Positions 35,441 to 46,201 of a DNA stretch of 64,000 bases are shown piece by piece. This stretch comes from Chryseobacterium sp. G0186 (lineage in GTDB: Bacteria; Bacteroidota; Bacteroidia; Flavobacteriales; Weeksellaceae): assembly GCF_003815675.1 (NCBI RefSeq), contig NZ_CP033918.1, positions 1,488,001 through 1,552,000 on the forward strand. Reading direction: 5' to 3'. The translations under genes and the position numbers were made by a program. Each line of letters opens with the position of its first letter. The first letter of the stretch is position 1. The notes beneath the pieces were generated by a model. It made no database searches. It saw only the letters and a program-made list of their open reading frames with translations, and was not told where the DNA came from.

Positions 35441-36319
35441 TTAATCCCTGAGTTGTTCTTTTGGAATAAAATAAAGTGCCGGCTTTGTACTTCCCAATGG
35501 AGATTTGAACTTTTCCCCTGACAGATAAATACCGGTTTCGTCTACTGCAACTCCCTCAATCTGCCCTACAGACAAGGAACTTCCCAGATAATAATGCTTT
35601 GGTTTTTCTTTAAAGAATATACCCGGTTCCGTTTCGGTAAAAACATCTAAAAAGACTTCTGTTTTCTTGGTATATCCTACCAGATAAAGCTTCTTCTCAA
35701 AATAGGCAGCATCGGTTACCATAAAATTCGTTTTATAGACTTCTGCTTTTACGGCATCTTGTTTTTCTTTTAATTCAGGGTCTATCACATAATGTACAGT
35801 TGCTTTAGAAGCCCATTCTTTTGTGAAAAGATGAAGTTTTCCATTGGTATACACCATCGCTTCTGCATCATAGTCCGTATTGAAGTAGGTAGATTTATAA
35901 TCAGTCTGTTCCGGATAGTGAAATTTAATTTCTCTAACGTCACTGTTTTGTAAGCTGTCTCCCTGAAAAGACACTTTATAAATGGTAAGATGTCTTCTGC
36001 TTCCATCATTATTTCCAAAGTCACCGATGTAAAAATGAGTTCCGTCATTGGTCAAGGCTTCCCAATCTGTATTCCTGGCATTCACTTTTAAGGTCTTTAT
36101 GACTTCTCCTGAGGTTTTATTGATCTCAAATAATTCCGGAGCATTTCCACTGTCGTTAAATGTATAGAGCTTACCATTGAAAAAATTTAATCCGGAAGTC
36201 TCCTGAATTTTATCATCCAAATGATTGATTCTATATTTTTTTATTTTCAGAAAGTCTGCTTGCTGAGAAAATGCAGTTTGAAAGGCAAGAAAAGCCAGTA
36301 ACAGAAGAGTTCTTTTCAT
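35441..36319 (-). CDS. Secreted beta-propeller-like protein
   Basis: 292 residues with signal peptide MKRTLLLLAFLAFQTAFSQ. The mature part has repeated blade-like units (SGLNFFNGKLYTFNDSGNAPELFEINKTSGEVIKTL, TDWEALTNDGTHFYIGDFGNNDGSRRHLTIYKV, VGQIEGVAVDETGIYLSGEKF), matching an SdiA-regulated/phytase-like propeller. No catalytic residues identified; family members are often of unknown role. Confidence 0.75.
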   Translation of the reverse strand: MKRTLLLLAFLAFQTAFSQQADFLKIKKYRINHLDDKIQETSGLNFFNGKLYTFNDSGNAPELFEINKTSGEVIKTLKVNARNTDWEALTNDGTHFYIGDFGNNDGSRRHLTIYKVSFQGDSLQNSDVREIKFHYPEQTDYKSTYFNTDYDAEAMVYTNGKLHLFTKEWASKATVHYVIDPELKEKQDAVKAEVYKTNFMVTDAAYFEKKLYLVGYTKKTEVFLDVFTETEPGIFFKEKPKHYYLGSSLSVGQIEGVAVDETGIYLSGEKFKSPLGSTKPALYFIPKEQLRD

Positions 36320-36355
36320 AAGACAAAAATAGGGTTTTCTGATTAAATAGAATGA

Positions 36356-36402
36356 TTGAGGTTTGAGAGTATGAGGCTCTGTGAGTATGAGAGTTTAAAT
36401 TT
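36356..36402 (-). repeat. GAGAGT(A)TGAG low-complexity repeat
   Basis: Tandem-like GTTTGAGAGTATGAGGCT and GTGAGTATGAGAGTTT, the complement of the CTCTCATA units at 42022. Confidence 0.55.
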
Positions 36403-36471
36403 TAGGGTAACAACGGGAGTATTCTTCATAGTCACTTTATGCTTTCTACGGCTACTATCTAATGTATAACC

Positions 36472-36530
36472 ATTCCCATCCTTTGGAGGGGTGGCGAAAA
36501 TTCAAGGAATTTTTGACGGGGGTTGCTGAC
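36472..36530 (+). repeat. Dispersed intergenic repeat R1, copy B
   Basis: Contains GGAGGGGTGGCGAAAATTC and AAGGAATTTTTGACGGGGG, the best match to the R1 consensus. The centre AAAATTC-AAG-GAATTTT can fold as a short hairpin. Confidence 0.75.
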
Positions 36531-36656
36531 CAGATGATATACAGATTTCCTAAAAAATCACATAGGTTTGTAAGCCGTAAGGCATTTTCCATATAACGAA
36601 AAAACGCGCTAAAAAGCCCGTCTCTTCTATAGATTTTATTGATTTTCTATTTTTAA

Positions 36657-37604
36657 TTAAGCAGTTTTCTGCTCTTTCTGATTTTTCTCTTGTTCTTTTC
36701 TTTGCTGTTTTGCAAAGTATTCTTTCTGATATTGTCTTACCGTTTTTCCGGTTCCGTCATGTCTCCATCCCGGAGAATTGAAAATATAGTTGATTCTGTC
36801 AGTAAGCTTTAATCCTGGCTGCTTAAGATCTTTCCAGATTTTGCGCCATTCATAAAAGAGAACGGTATCAGGTCTGTTGTCCGGCATTTTAGGATAGATT
36901 CCATATTTCACCGGAATATTGGGGTCTTCTTTTTGGAAAGTTCCGAATATTTTATCCCAAATAATCAGGCACATGCCCATATTTTTGTCCAGATACTTAA
37001 TATTGCATGCATGATGAACACGGTGGTGGGAAGGAGTTACCAGAATATATTCTAAAAATCCCATGCTCTTTACCGTTTGGGTATGTACCCATGTTCCATA
37101 TACCTGCCCTATTGCATAAGCCACCATAATATGCCAGGGACTAAACCCTAAAAATGCCAGCGGCGAAAAGTACAGATATCTGTAAAGAGGCTGTAATACC
37201 GGGCTTCTGAAGCCTGTAGTAAGGTTAAAGTATTCTGAGCTGTGGTGCGTAATATGAACTGCCCAGAATGCTCTGGATCTATGATCCACATAATGCAGTA
37301 CAAAATAAGCAAAATCTGTAATTACAAAACAAGCCAGCAAATACCAGATACTAAGATCCCAAGAGAAAAGTTTGTGGTTGTAAAAGTAGAACATTACTCC
37401 CATTGCAAACGCTTTCATAATAAAGTCAAGACCAAAATTCATCAATGCCAGATACACATTCGTTGCAAGGTCCTTACCATTATATAATTTAGCTTCTGAT
37501 AAATGGCTATAAATCATTTCAGCCAAAATAACAATAGCAAATAATGGAACTGACCATGCGTATACATGTTCTAAACCATTTTCGCTCATTAAACTCTCCA
37601 TCAT
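36657..37604 (-). CDS. Sterol desaturase/fatty acid hydroxylase family membrane protein
   Basis: 315 residues from ATG 37604 (GTG just before is possible). Multiple membrane segments and the three His boxes of the superfamily: HYVDH in YFVLHYVDHRSRAFW, HITHH, and HRVHH. Long charged tail FAKQQRKEQEKNQKEQKTA. These di-iron enzymes hydroxylate or desaturate sterols, carotenoids or fatty acids; substrate not defined. Confidence 0.88.
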   Translation of the reverse strand: MMESLMSENGLEHVYAWSVPLFAIVILAEMIYSHLSEAKLYNGKDLATNVYLALMNFGLDFIMKAFAMGVMFYFYNHKLFSWDLSIWYLLACFVITDFAYFVLHYVDHRSRAFWAVHITHHSSEYFNLTTGFRSPVLQPLYRYLYFSPLAFLGFSPWHIMVAYAIGQVYGTWVHTQTVKSMGFLEYILVTPSHHRVHHACNIKYLDKNMGMCLIIWDKIFGTFQKEDPNIPVKYGIYPKMPDNRPDTVLFYEWRKIWKDLKQPGLKLTDRINYIFNSPGWRHDGTGKTVRQYQKEYFAKQQRKEQEKNQKEQKTA

Positions 37605-37678
37605 CACAAAATAATTTGTGCAAAGGTAGGGCTTTAGGCTATGTTTTAAGGAAGTGTTAAGGTTTTTTTAAGGAAATT

Positions 37679-38713
37679 TTAATCGGCATTTTTATTCGCC
37701 AATTGCCCACAGGCAGCATCAATGTCACCACCACGGCTTCTTCTTACCATTACTGTAATTCCTGCATTTTCAAGCTGACGAATATAGTTTTCTTCCGCCT
37801 GTTTGTTGCATTGGTCATATTTACCGTCCCCAATTGGATTATATTGAATAAGATTTACCTTGGAAGGAACCTGTTTGCAGTATCTGATTAAAGCCTTGAT
37901 GTCTTCATCACCGTCATTAATTCCTTTCCACACACAGTATTCAAAAGTAATCACTGAACCGGTTTTCTGATACCAGTACTGAAGAGATTCCATGATGTCT
38001 GTTAATGGAAATTTATCTGAGAAAGGCATGATCTCATTACGCTTTACTTCAATGGCTGAGTGAAGGGATAATGCCAGCTTCACACGCAACTCATCATCAG
38101 CAAGCATTTTGATCATCTTTGGAATTCCTGATGTAGAAACAGTAATTCTTCTTGGAGACATTCCTAATCCTTCCGGTTGGGTGATCTTCCTGATGGCTTC
38201 TACTACATTTTTGTAGTTCATCATTGGTTCTCCCATTCCCATAAATACGATATTGGAAAGTGGTCTGTCAAAATACATTCTGCTTTGGCTGTCAATAAGG
38301 GCAACCTGATCTACAATTTCTGCGACTTCAAGGTTTCTCATCCTTTTCAGTCTTGCTGTAGCACAGAATTCGCAGTTTAGTGAGCAGCCTACCTGTGAAG
38401 ATACACAGGCTGTAGTTCTTGTTTCTGTTGGAATCAAAACAGATTCTACCAATAGTCCATCGTGAAGCTTTACTCCATTTTTGATGGTTCCATCGGTACT
38501 TTTCTGAAGAAGATCTACAGAAACAGGGTTAATGGTATACTCTTCAGCAATTCTTTCACGAAGAGTTTTCGAAAGATTCGTCATTTCATCAATCGAATGG
38601 AGGTTTTTACTCCATAGCCAGTCATAGACCTGCTTCGCACGAAACGGCTTTTCTCCTAAAGATACAAAGTACTCTTTAAGCTGATCTAGTGATAATATAC
38701 GGATATCTTTCAT
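37679..38713 (-). CDS. rlmN: 23S rRNA (adenine-2503-C2)-methyltransferase and tRNA A37 methylase
   Basis: Radical-SAM enzyme of 344 residues. CSLNCEFCATA holds the 4Fe-4S CxxxCxxC motif; VFMGMGEPMMNYKNV and VSTSGIPKMIKML are typical; the second resolving Cys is in GDIDAACGQL at the C-terminus. Methylates A2503 in 23S rRNA and A37 in tRNA. Next to queA, another tRNA-modification gene. Confidence 0.96.
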   Translation of the reverse strand: MKDIRILSLDQLKEYFVSLGEKPFRAKQVYDWLWSKNLHSIDEMTNLSKTLRERIAEEYTINPVSVDLLQKSTDGTIKNGVKLHDGLLVESVLIPTETRTTACVSSQVGCSLNCEFCATARLKRMRNLEVAEIVDQVALIDSQSRMYFDRPLSNIVFMGMGEPMMNYKNVVEAIRKITQPEGLGMSPRRITVSTSGIPKMIKMLADDELRVKLALSLHSAIEVKRNEIMPFSDKFPLTDIMESLQYWYQKTGSVITFEYCVWKGINDGDEDIKALIRYCKQVPSKVNLIQYNPIGDGKYDQCNKQAEENYIRQLENAGITVMVRRSRGGDIDAACGQLANKNAD

Positions 38714-38729
38714 TATTGTAAAAAGTATA

Positions 38730-38812
38730 ATGTAAAATGTACAAAGTAGTCAACCGCTGTATTATATTAATTTCAACAACTAAAAATACATTGTACTCTG
38801 TACATTTTACAT
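38730..38812. repeat. 14-base inverted repeat between rlmN and queA
   Basis: ATGTAAAATGTACA (38730-38743) and its exact complement TGTACATTTTACAT (38799-38812), separated by 55 bases. Could fold as one long hairpin in RNA. Confidence 0.7.
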
Positions 38813-38823
38813 CAATACATCAT

Positions 38824-39873
38824 TTATAGAATTAACATAGCGTCACCGTAAGAATAGAATTTATACTTTTCTTTTACGGCTTCTTCATAAGCGTGCATTA
38901 CAAAATCTCTCCCTGCAAACGCCGCAATCATCATCAATAATGTTGATTTTGGTGTATGGAAGTTGGTGATCATCGTGTTAGCTACTCCAAAATCATGAGG
39001 TGGATAAATAAATTTGTTTGTCCATCCGTTGAATGCAGAGATCTTTTTGTTTGAAGAAACAGAAGTTTCCAATGCTCTCATTGTGGTTGTACCTACTGCA
39101 CAAACTCTTCTGTGAGATGATACTGCCTTATTAATGATTTCAGCATTTTTCTCATCGATAATGATCTCTTCAGATTCCATTTTATGCTTGGAAAGATCTT
39201 CTACCTCGATTGGATTAAATGTTCCTAATCCTACGTGAAGGGTAACTTCTGCAAAATCAATTCCTTTAATCTCTAATTTCTTCATCAAGTGTCTAGAGAA
39301 GTGAAGACCTGCTGTAGGTGCTGCAACAGCTCCTTCTACTTTTGCATAGATCGTCTGATATCTTTCTGCATCTTCAGGTTCTACTGCTCTTTTGATATAT
39401 TTTGGAAGTGGAGTTTCTCCTAATTCCTTTAGTTTCGTTCTGAATTCGTCGTAAGAACCGTCGAATAAAAATCTTAGTGTTCTTCCTCTTGAAGTTGTAT
39501 TATCAATAACCTCTGCTACCAAAGATTCATCCTCAGTGAAGAATAATTTGTTACCAATTCTTATTTTTCTTGCCGGATCTACTAAAACATCCCAAACTCT
39601 TGTTTCCTTATCAAGCTCTCTTAAAAGGAAAACTTCGATTTTAGCACCTGTTTTTTCCTTATTTCCATAAAGACGAGCAGGGAAAACCTTAGTATTGTTG
39701 AAGATGAATAAGTCTTTCTCATCAAAATAATCTACAACGTCCTTGAATAATTTGTGCTCAATAGTTTGTGTTTTTCTATCAAGAACCATTAATCTAGCTT
39801 CGTCTCTGTGCTCTGATGGGTGTTCTGCCAATAATTCCGCAGGAAGATCAAAATTAAAATCTGATGTTTTCAT
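38824..39873 (-). CDS. queA: S-adenosylmethionine:tRNA ribosyltransferase-isomerase
   Basis: 349 residues, the normal length. Begins [34 protein letters not shown], contains [13 protein letters not shown] and [13 protein letters not shown] and ends [11 protein letters not shown], all diagnostic. Makes epoxyqueuosine in tRNA. Has its own TATATTTG promoter at 39936-39929 with a TTG 21 bases upstream on the minus strand. Confidence 0.97.
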   Translation of the reverse strand: MKTSDFNFDLPAELLAEHPSEHRDEARLMVLDRKTQTIEHKLFKDVVDYFDEKDLFIFNNTKVFPARLYGNKEKTGAKIEVFLLRELDKETRVWDVLVDPARKIRIGNKLFFTEDESLVAEVIDNTTSRGRTLRFLFDGSYDEFRTKLKELGETPLPKYIKRAVEPEDAERYQTIYAKVEGAVAAPTAGLHFSRHLMKKLEIKGIDFAEVTLHVGLGTFNPIEVEDLSKHKMESEEIIIDEKNAEIINKAVSSHRRVCAVGTTTMRALETSVSSNKKISAFNGWTNKFIYPPHDFGVANTMITNFHTPKSTLLMMIAAFAGRDFVMHAYEEAVKEKYKFYSYGDAMLIL

Positions 39874-39928
39874 TTTTTAAATTACGGTTTAAAAATTATT
39901 GAAATTACTAGGTGTAATTTTCGGAGTG

Positions 39929-39960
39929 CAAATATACGACATTGAATACCCCTTTGTCAA
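39929..39960 (-). promoter_or_regulatory. Promoter of queA (TTG-N21-TATATTTG)
   Basis: -7 TATATTTG at 39936-39929 and TTG at 39960-39958, spacer 21, within the usual Bacteroidota range. Confidence 0.75.
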
Positions 39961-40118
39961 GTATTATTTACAATCAAATCTAAAACATTGACTGCATGGG
40001 AGTTTTTAATCAAAAAAAAGATTATTTTAGTCCCAAATTAAAAATAAGTTGGCAGAATCTATAAGCAAAATTTACTTTTATAGATGTCTTCTATCCCAAC
40101 GGACATAAAATTATAACT

Positions 40119-40811
40119 ATGAGCAAATATTCAATTGAAGCATTTATTAATGAAACAAAAGAGAATCCTCAACAAAGAGATTATTTTGAACTGGAAACCA
40201 AGCATCTTTTAGAGATCAATCTTAATAACCAGTCTGTATGGACAAAAAAAGGAAGCATGGTAAGCTATGTGGGAAACATTAATTTTGAAAGACAGGGAAT
40301 GCTGTCCGGCGGGATTGGTAACATGTTAAAAAAAGCAATCAGCGGAGAGGGAAGCAAACTTATGAAAGCGGAGGGAACCGGGAAATTGTATGTTGCAGAT
40401 TCTGGTAAAAAAGTACGAATTCTTTATTTGAATAATGAATCGGTTTGTGTGAATGGAAATGATGTTTTGGCCCATGAACAAAGTGTAAAGAGTGACATTA
40501 CCATGCTTAAGAGTATTGCAGGAATGATGTCCGGCGGTCTTTTTCAGGTAAAGCTTTCCGGAACGGGTCACATTGCCATTACCACTCATGGAGATCCTTT
40601 AACTTTACTGGTAACTCCGGACAATCCGGTTTTCACAGATCCTAATGCTACTGTTGCGTGGTCCGGAAACCTCAGCCCTGACCTGAAGACGAATGTTTCT
40701 TTTAAAAGCCTTATTGGAAGAGGAAGCGGGGAAGAATTCCAAATGAAGTTTTCAGGGCATGGTTGGGTATTGATTCAACCTTATGAAGAAGTTTATCTTA
40801 TGGAAAAATAA
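40119..40811 (+). CDS. AIM24-family protein
   Basis: 230 residues of the double-psi-like beta AIM24/TIGR00266-type fold: SVWTKKGSMVSYVGNINFERQG, SGGIGNMLKKAISGEGSKLMKAEGTGKLYVAD, and GRGSGEEFQMKFSGHGWVLIQPYEE. Cytoplasmic; named after a mitochondrial protein, function in bacteria unknown. Confidence 0.85.
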   Translation: MSKYSIEAFINETKENPQQRDYFELETKHLLEINLNNQSVWTKKGSMVSYVGNINFERQGMLSGGIGNMLKKAISGEGSKLMKAEGTGKLYVADSGKKVRILYLNNESVCVNGNDVLAHEQSVKSDITMLKSIAGMMSGGLFQVKLSGTGHIAITTHGDPLTLLVTPDNPVFTDPNATVAWSGNLSPDLKTNVSFKSLIGRGSGEEFQMKFSGHGWVLIQPYEEVYLMEK

Positions 40812-40869
40812 CAGGTAAATAACTATCTTTGAAGTAAGTAATTCAATGATTGTCTAAAGATACAGCCTT

Positions 40870-41943
40870 ATGAAAAATATACTATCAGGATTTCTACTGC
40901 TGATGATCAATATGGTTCATCCCCAGCTTCAAAAAGTTGAAAAAGTGATTGATTCCTGTGTAAAAAAGGATAATTTCAACGGTTCTGTATTATTGGCAAA
41001 AAACGGCAAAATTGAATTACTTACTTATCAAGGACTCTCAAACAGACATTATACTGTTCCTTTTTCTGATGATACAAGGTTTCATATTTTCTCGCTGACC
41101 AAAACCTTTACTGCTGTCCTGATCATGCAGCTTTATGAGAAAGGAAAAATTAACCTTGACGCCACCATTTCAACCTATTATCCTGAATATACGGGAGAAG
41201 CTTCAAAAAAAGCGACCATCAGAAATTTGCTTACCTACAGCAGTGGAAGGGCAAACAAAGACATCAGTTCACCGGAACTTATTCATCAAGCCTACGACAA
41301 TACCATATGGAATCTGGATGACTTTATTTCAACATATCTCTCTGAAAAGCTGATCGATCCACCCGGAACAAAATTCAGTTATAATAATGGCGACTATATT
41401 CTTCTTGGAAAAATCATTGAAAAGATTTACCACAAACCTTTTGAAGAGGTTTTAAAAGAACAGATATTAATTCCTCTGAAAATGGGGAATACAGGATTTC
41501 TTCATCACAACGATATCATCAGGAATATTGATGAAGGCTATACAGCAGATGAATCAGATGTCTTTCAACTTCATATGCCAACCAATACCTATATTGATAA
41601 TTTTTATTCTGCCGGAGCTATGTACTCCACTCCCAAGGATCTGCTTATTTTTGACCAGGCCATATTCAATCATGTTTTGTTTGGAAAAACCACCTTGGAG
41701 ACCATGCTTACTCCATCCAAAAAACTTGAGGATACTGCACTGGGATTCTGGGTATATCCTAAGAAGTTCGGGTCTGTAAATACCCTTTTTGTGGAGCGTC
41801 AGGGAGAAGGCTATGGACATAGTGCCAACTGGGTTCATTTAGCCGACAAAAACCTTAGCTTAATTATTTTATCCAATACAAAAGACATCAGGTATCTCAA
41901 TAAAATGAGAGAAAGAATCATCATTGCTTATTATGGACAGTAA
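40870..41943 (+). CDS. Serine hydrolase of the beta-lactamase/PBP-C type
   Basis: 357 residues with an N-terminal hydrophobic leader. Catalytic Ser75-x-x-Lys78 in FSLTKTF, Tyr in SYNNGDYILLG (YxN motif) and late HSANW (third box). Architecture of class C-like esterase/D,D-peptidase. May be an esterase, lactamase-like or peptidoglycan peptidase; the exact substrate cannot be told. Sits 58 bases after the AIM24 gene. Confidence 0.85.
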   Translation: MKNILSGFLLLMINMVHPQLQKVEKVIDSCVKKDNFNGSVLLAKNGKIELLTYQGLSNRHYTVPFSDDTRFHIFSLTKTFTAVLIMQLYEKGKINLDATISTYYPEYTGEASKKATIRNLLTYSSGRANKDISSPELIHQAYDNTIWNLDDFISTYLSEKLIDPPGTKFSYNNGDYILLGKIIEKIYHKPFEEVLKEQILIPLKMGNTGFLHHNDIIRNIDEGYTADESDVFQLHMPTNTYIDNFYSAGAMYSTPKDLLIFDQAIFNHVLFGKTTLETMLTPSKKLEDTALGFWVYPKKFGSVNTLFVERQGEGYGHSANWVHLADKNLSLIILSNTKDIRYLNKMRERIIIAYYGQ

Positions 41944-41976
41944 TTGAGAGGTTATGGGTTATAGGTTAGAAGCTAG

Positions 41977-44415
<2,439 letters not shown>

Positions 44416-44425
<10 letters not shown>

Positions 44426-45450
44426 ATGATATTATTTTTGAATTTATCGGTACAGATCATTATGACCTCACACCTATTACTGATGGGTTGATCAATACAA
44501 CTTATCTTTTGGAAGATAAGAAGCAGGAAAAAAAGTTTATCCTACAAAAAATCAACAACCATGTTTTCAAACAGCCGGAGGTGATTGTCAATAATCATTT
44601 AATGATTAATGGAATTCTTAGATCCAATAATTATCAGCTTCAAATTATCGAACCTATCCCATCCCTTACCCATAAACTTCTGGTAGAGGATGCAAATGGC
44701 CAGCCGTGGCGTATGCTGAGCTTCATAGAAAACAGTACAACCTTTCTTACAGCTCCGTCTTTACAAACTGCATTTGAAGCAGCCAAGGCGTTCAGTTACT
44801 TTCTAAGTACTATAAATACTGAAAAGCTGCCTGCTATTGAAGATGCCATTCCCAATTTCCTTAATTTTGAGAAAAGAGTTGCTGATTATAAAAATTCAGT
44901 AAAAAATGCCAATCCTCATTTGATAGAAAATGCAAAAACGGAAATAGAACTCACCAATCATCTTCTATCCTTGCCTGATCTGTGGATTGAAATGGAGAAA
45001 AACAGTCAGATTCCCAAAAGAATTATTCATGCAGATGTAAAAATCAGTAATATCCTATTTGATCACACTCATCAACCATTAGCTGTGATTGATCTGGATA
45101 CCATGATGATTTCCACTCTTTTGTATGATTTTGGAACAATGATACAATCCTATACCAACATGACAAAGGAAGATGATGGAAGTGCCAGAAAGAATTTCAA
45201 CCCAGAAATGTATAAGGCTGTAAAAGATGGGTTTTTATTTTATTTAAAGGAAAAACTGACACCGAAAGAATCTGAGAATCTTGATTATGCAGCACAAGTC
45301 GCCATTTATATACAAGAACTTCGTTTTTTAACGGATTATCTGAATGGAAGTGTCTATTATTCTACAAAATATCCTGAACATAATTTAGACAGAACAAAAA
45401 ATCAGCTTGAGTTATTGAAAGGATTAAGAGAATATTTGGGATGTGAATGA
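44416..45450 (+). CDS. Anomeric sugar kinase of the aminoglycoside-phosphotransferase fold (NahK-like)
   Basis: 344 residues. GLINTTYLLE glycine-rich start, KFILQKINNHVF, catalytic loop IIHADVKISNILFD (H-x-D-x4-N) and metal-binding VIDLDTM. Placement after a GH109 and beside a nucleotidyltransferase points to an N-acetylhexosamine-1-kinase that phosphorylates freed GalNAc, as in NahK pathways. The fold alone would also fit choline or aminoglycoside kinases; the neighbours favour the sugar. Confidence 0.8.
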
Positions 45451-45499
45451 TTGTAAGGAATACAATTCTTTACTAAGATTTAAATGCAATATTTAGACT

Positions 45500-45604
45500 C
45501 CTTCGAAATGACAAGGAGGGTGGATACATAAAGCGCTCTGCTTGTCATTCCATCGTAATCTAGCTTTATCCTCTCACTCTCAAACTCCATACCCTATCCC
45601 CAAC
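45500..45604. repeat. Composite intergenic repeat (inverted pair plus CTCTCA tract)
   Basis: CCTTCGAAATGACAAGG (about 45502-45518) and CTTGTCATTCCATCG form an imperfect inverted pair; CTCTCACTCTCAAACTCC follows at about 45571. CATTCCATCG also appears at the end of the minisatellite at 42022. Confidence 0.5.
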
Positions 45605-45612
45605 TCAATATT

Positions 45613-46104
45613 TCAAACTAGAAACTCTAGAATCTGTTTCCATTCTTCCAATTTTCTTTCAAAGGATATGGTATGAAGCGGACTTGTAGATGGCAATAGA
45701 AAGATGGGCAGTTTATAGTTCTTTCCTAAAAGCTTCTGCAGGCTTTTAAAGGATTTCCCTCCATTACTGAAGATTGCTTTGATATTGGGATGCTTATCCA
45801 ACAACTCAGCAATCTGATTGGCTTCTTCATTTTTGATCTCAGAATCCAGGCTGCCTTTTCTTTCACATGAATCTATCACATCCCAGAGTGCAATGTGATG
45901 TTTTTTTAATATTTCAAGCCTTGCTGGATAATCTTCTGTAAATTCTTCATTCAGCAGTTCAAGGATGATTTTCCAGAATTTATTTTGCGGATGGGCATAA
46001 TATTGTTGCTTTTCCAATGATTTTACTCCCGGAATAGATCCTAAAATCAAAATTTCAGACTGATCATCAATAAGCGGCGGGAATGAGGAAATACGGTTTT
46101 GCAT
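45613..46104 (-). CDS. DNA-deoxyinosine (hypoxanthine) glycosylase-like, UDG fold
   Basis: 163 residues from ATG 46104. Motif GSIPGVKSLEKQQYYAHPQNKFWKII and the product-side LPSTSPLHTISFERKLEEW match TIGR04274-type glycosylases of the UDG superfamily, which excise deaminated adenine. The single catalytic residue is not obvious. The TATATTTG -7 box at 46115-46108 is so close to the ATG that the mRNA may be leaderless. Confidence 0.85.
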   Translation of the reverse strand: MQNRISSFPPLIDDQSEILILGSIPGVKSLEKQQYYAHPQNKFWKIILELLNEEFTEDYPARLEILKKHHIALWDVIDSCERKGSLDSEIKNEEANQIAELLDKHPNIKAIFSNGGKSFKSLQKLLGKNYKLPIFLLPSTSPLHTISFERKLEEWKQILEFLV

Positions 46105-46107
46105 ATT

Positions 46108-46115
46108 CAAATATA
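46108..46115 (-). promoter_or_regulatory. -7 box TATATTTG overlapping the start region
   Basis: Exact TAnnTTTG four bases upstream of the ATG at 46104 on the minus strand; no TTG at -33. Confidence 0.45.
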
Positions 46116-46152
46116 TAAATTTTGGCTAAAGCCATTGGAACTTTTTGATCAT

Positions 46153-46176
46153 AAAAAAGCGGGCTAAAGCCCGCTT
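46153..46176 (-). terminator. Terminator of the second S9 peptidase gene
   Basis: Stem AAGCGGGC / GCCCGCTT (46169-46176 with 46157-46164), tetraloop, then six T on the minus strand (46158-46153). A decayed copy including the following CTTCTATAGAT lies at 36601. Confidence 0.85.
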
Positions 46177-46201
46177 CTATAGATATTTATTCTTTTTGAT
46201 C

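Larger units (their letters stand above)
36320..36656. other. Repeat-rich intergenic region
   Basis: About 340 bases without a gene. It contains GAGAGT/TATGAG minisatellite-like sequence (36356-36402), an R1 copy (36472-36530) and a decayed hairpin ending in TCTTCTATAGAT (36601-36634) like the terminator at 46153. It looks like a site where several dispersed elements have accumulated. Confidence 0.6.
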
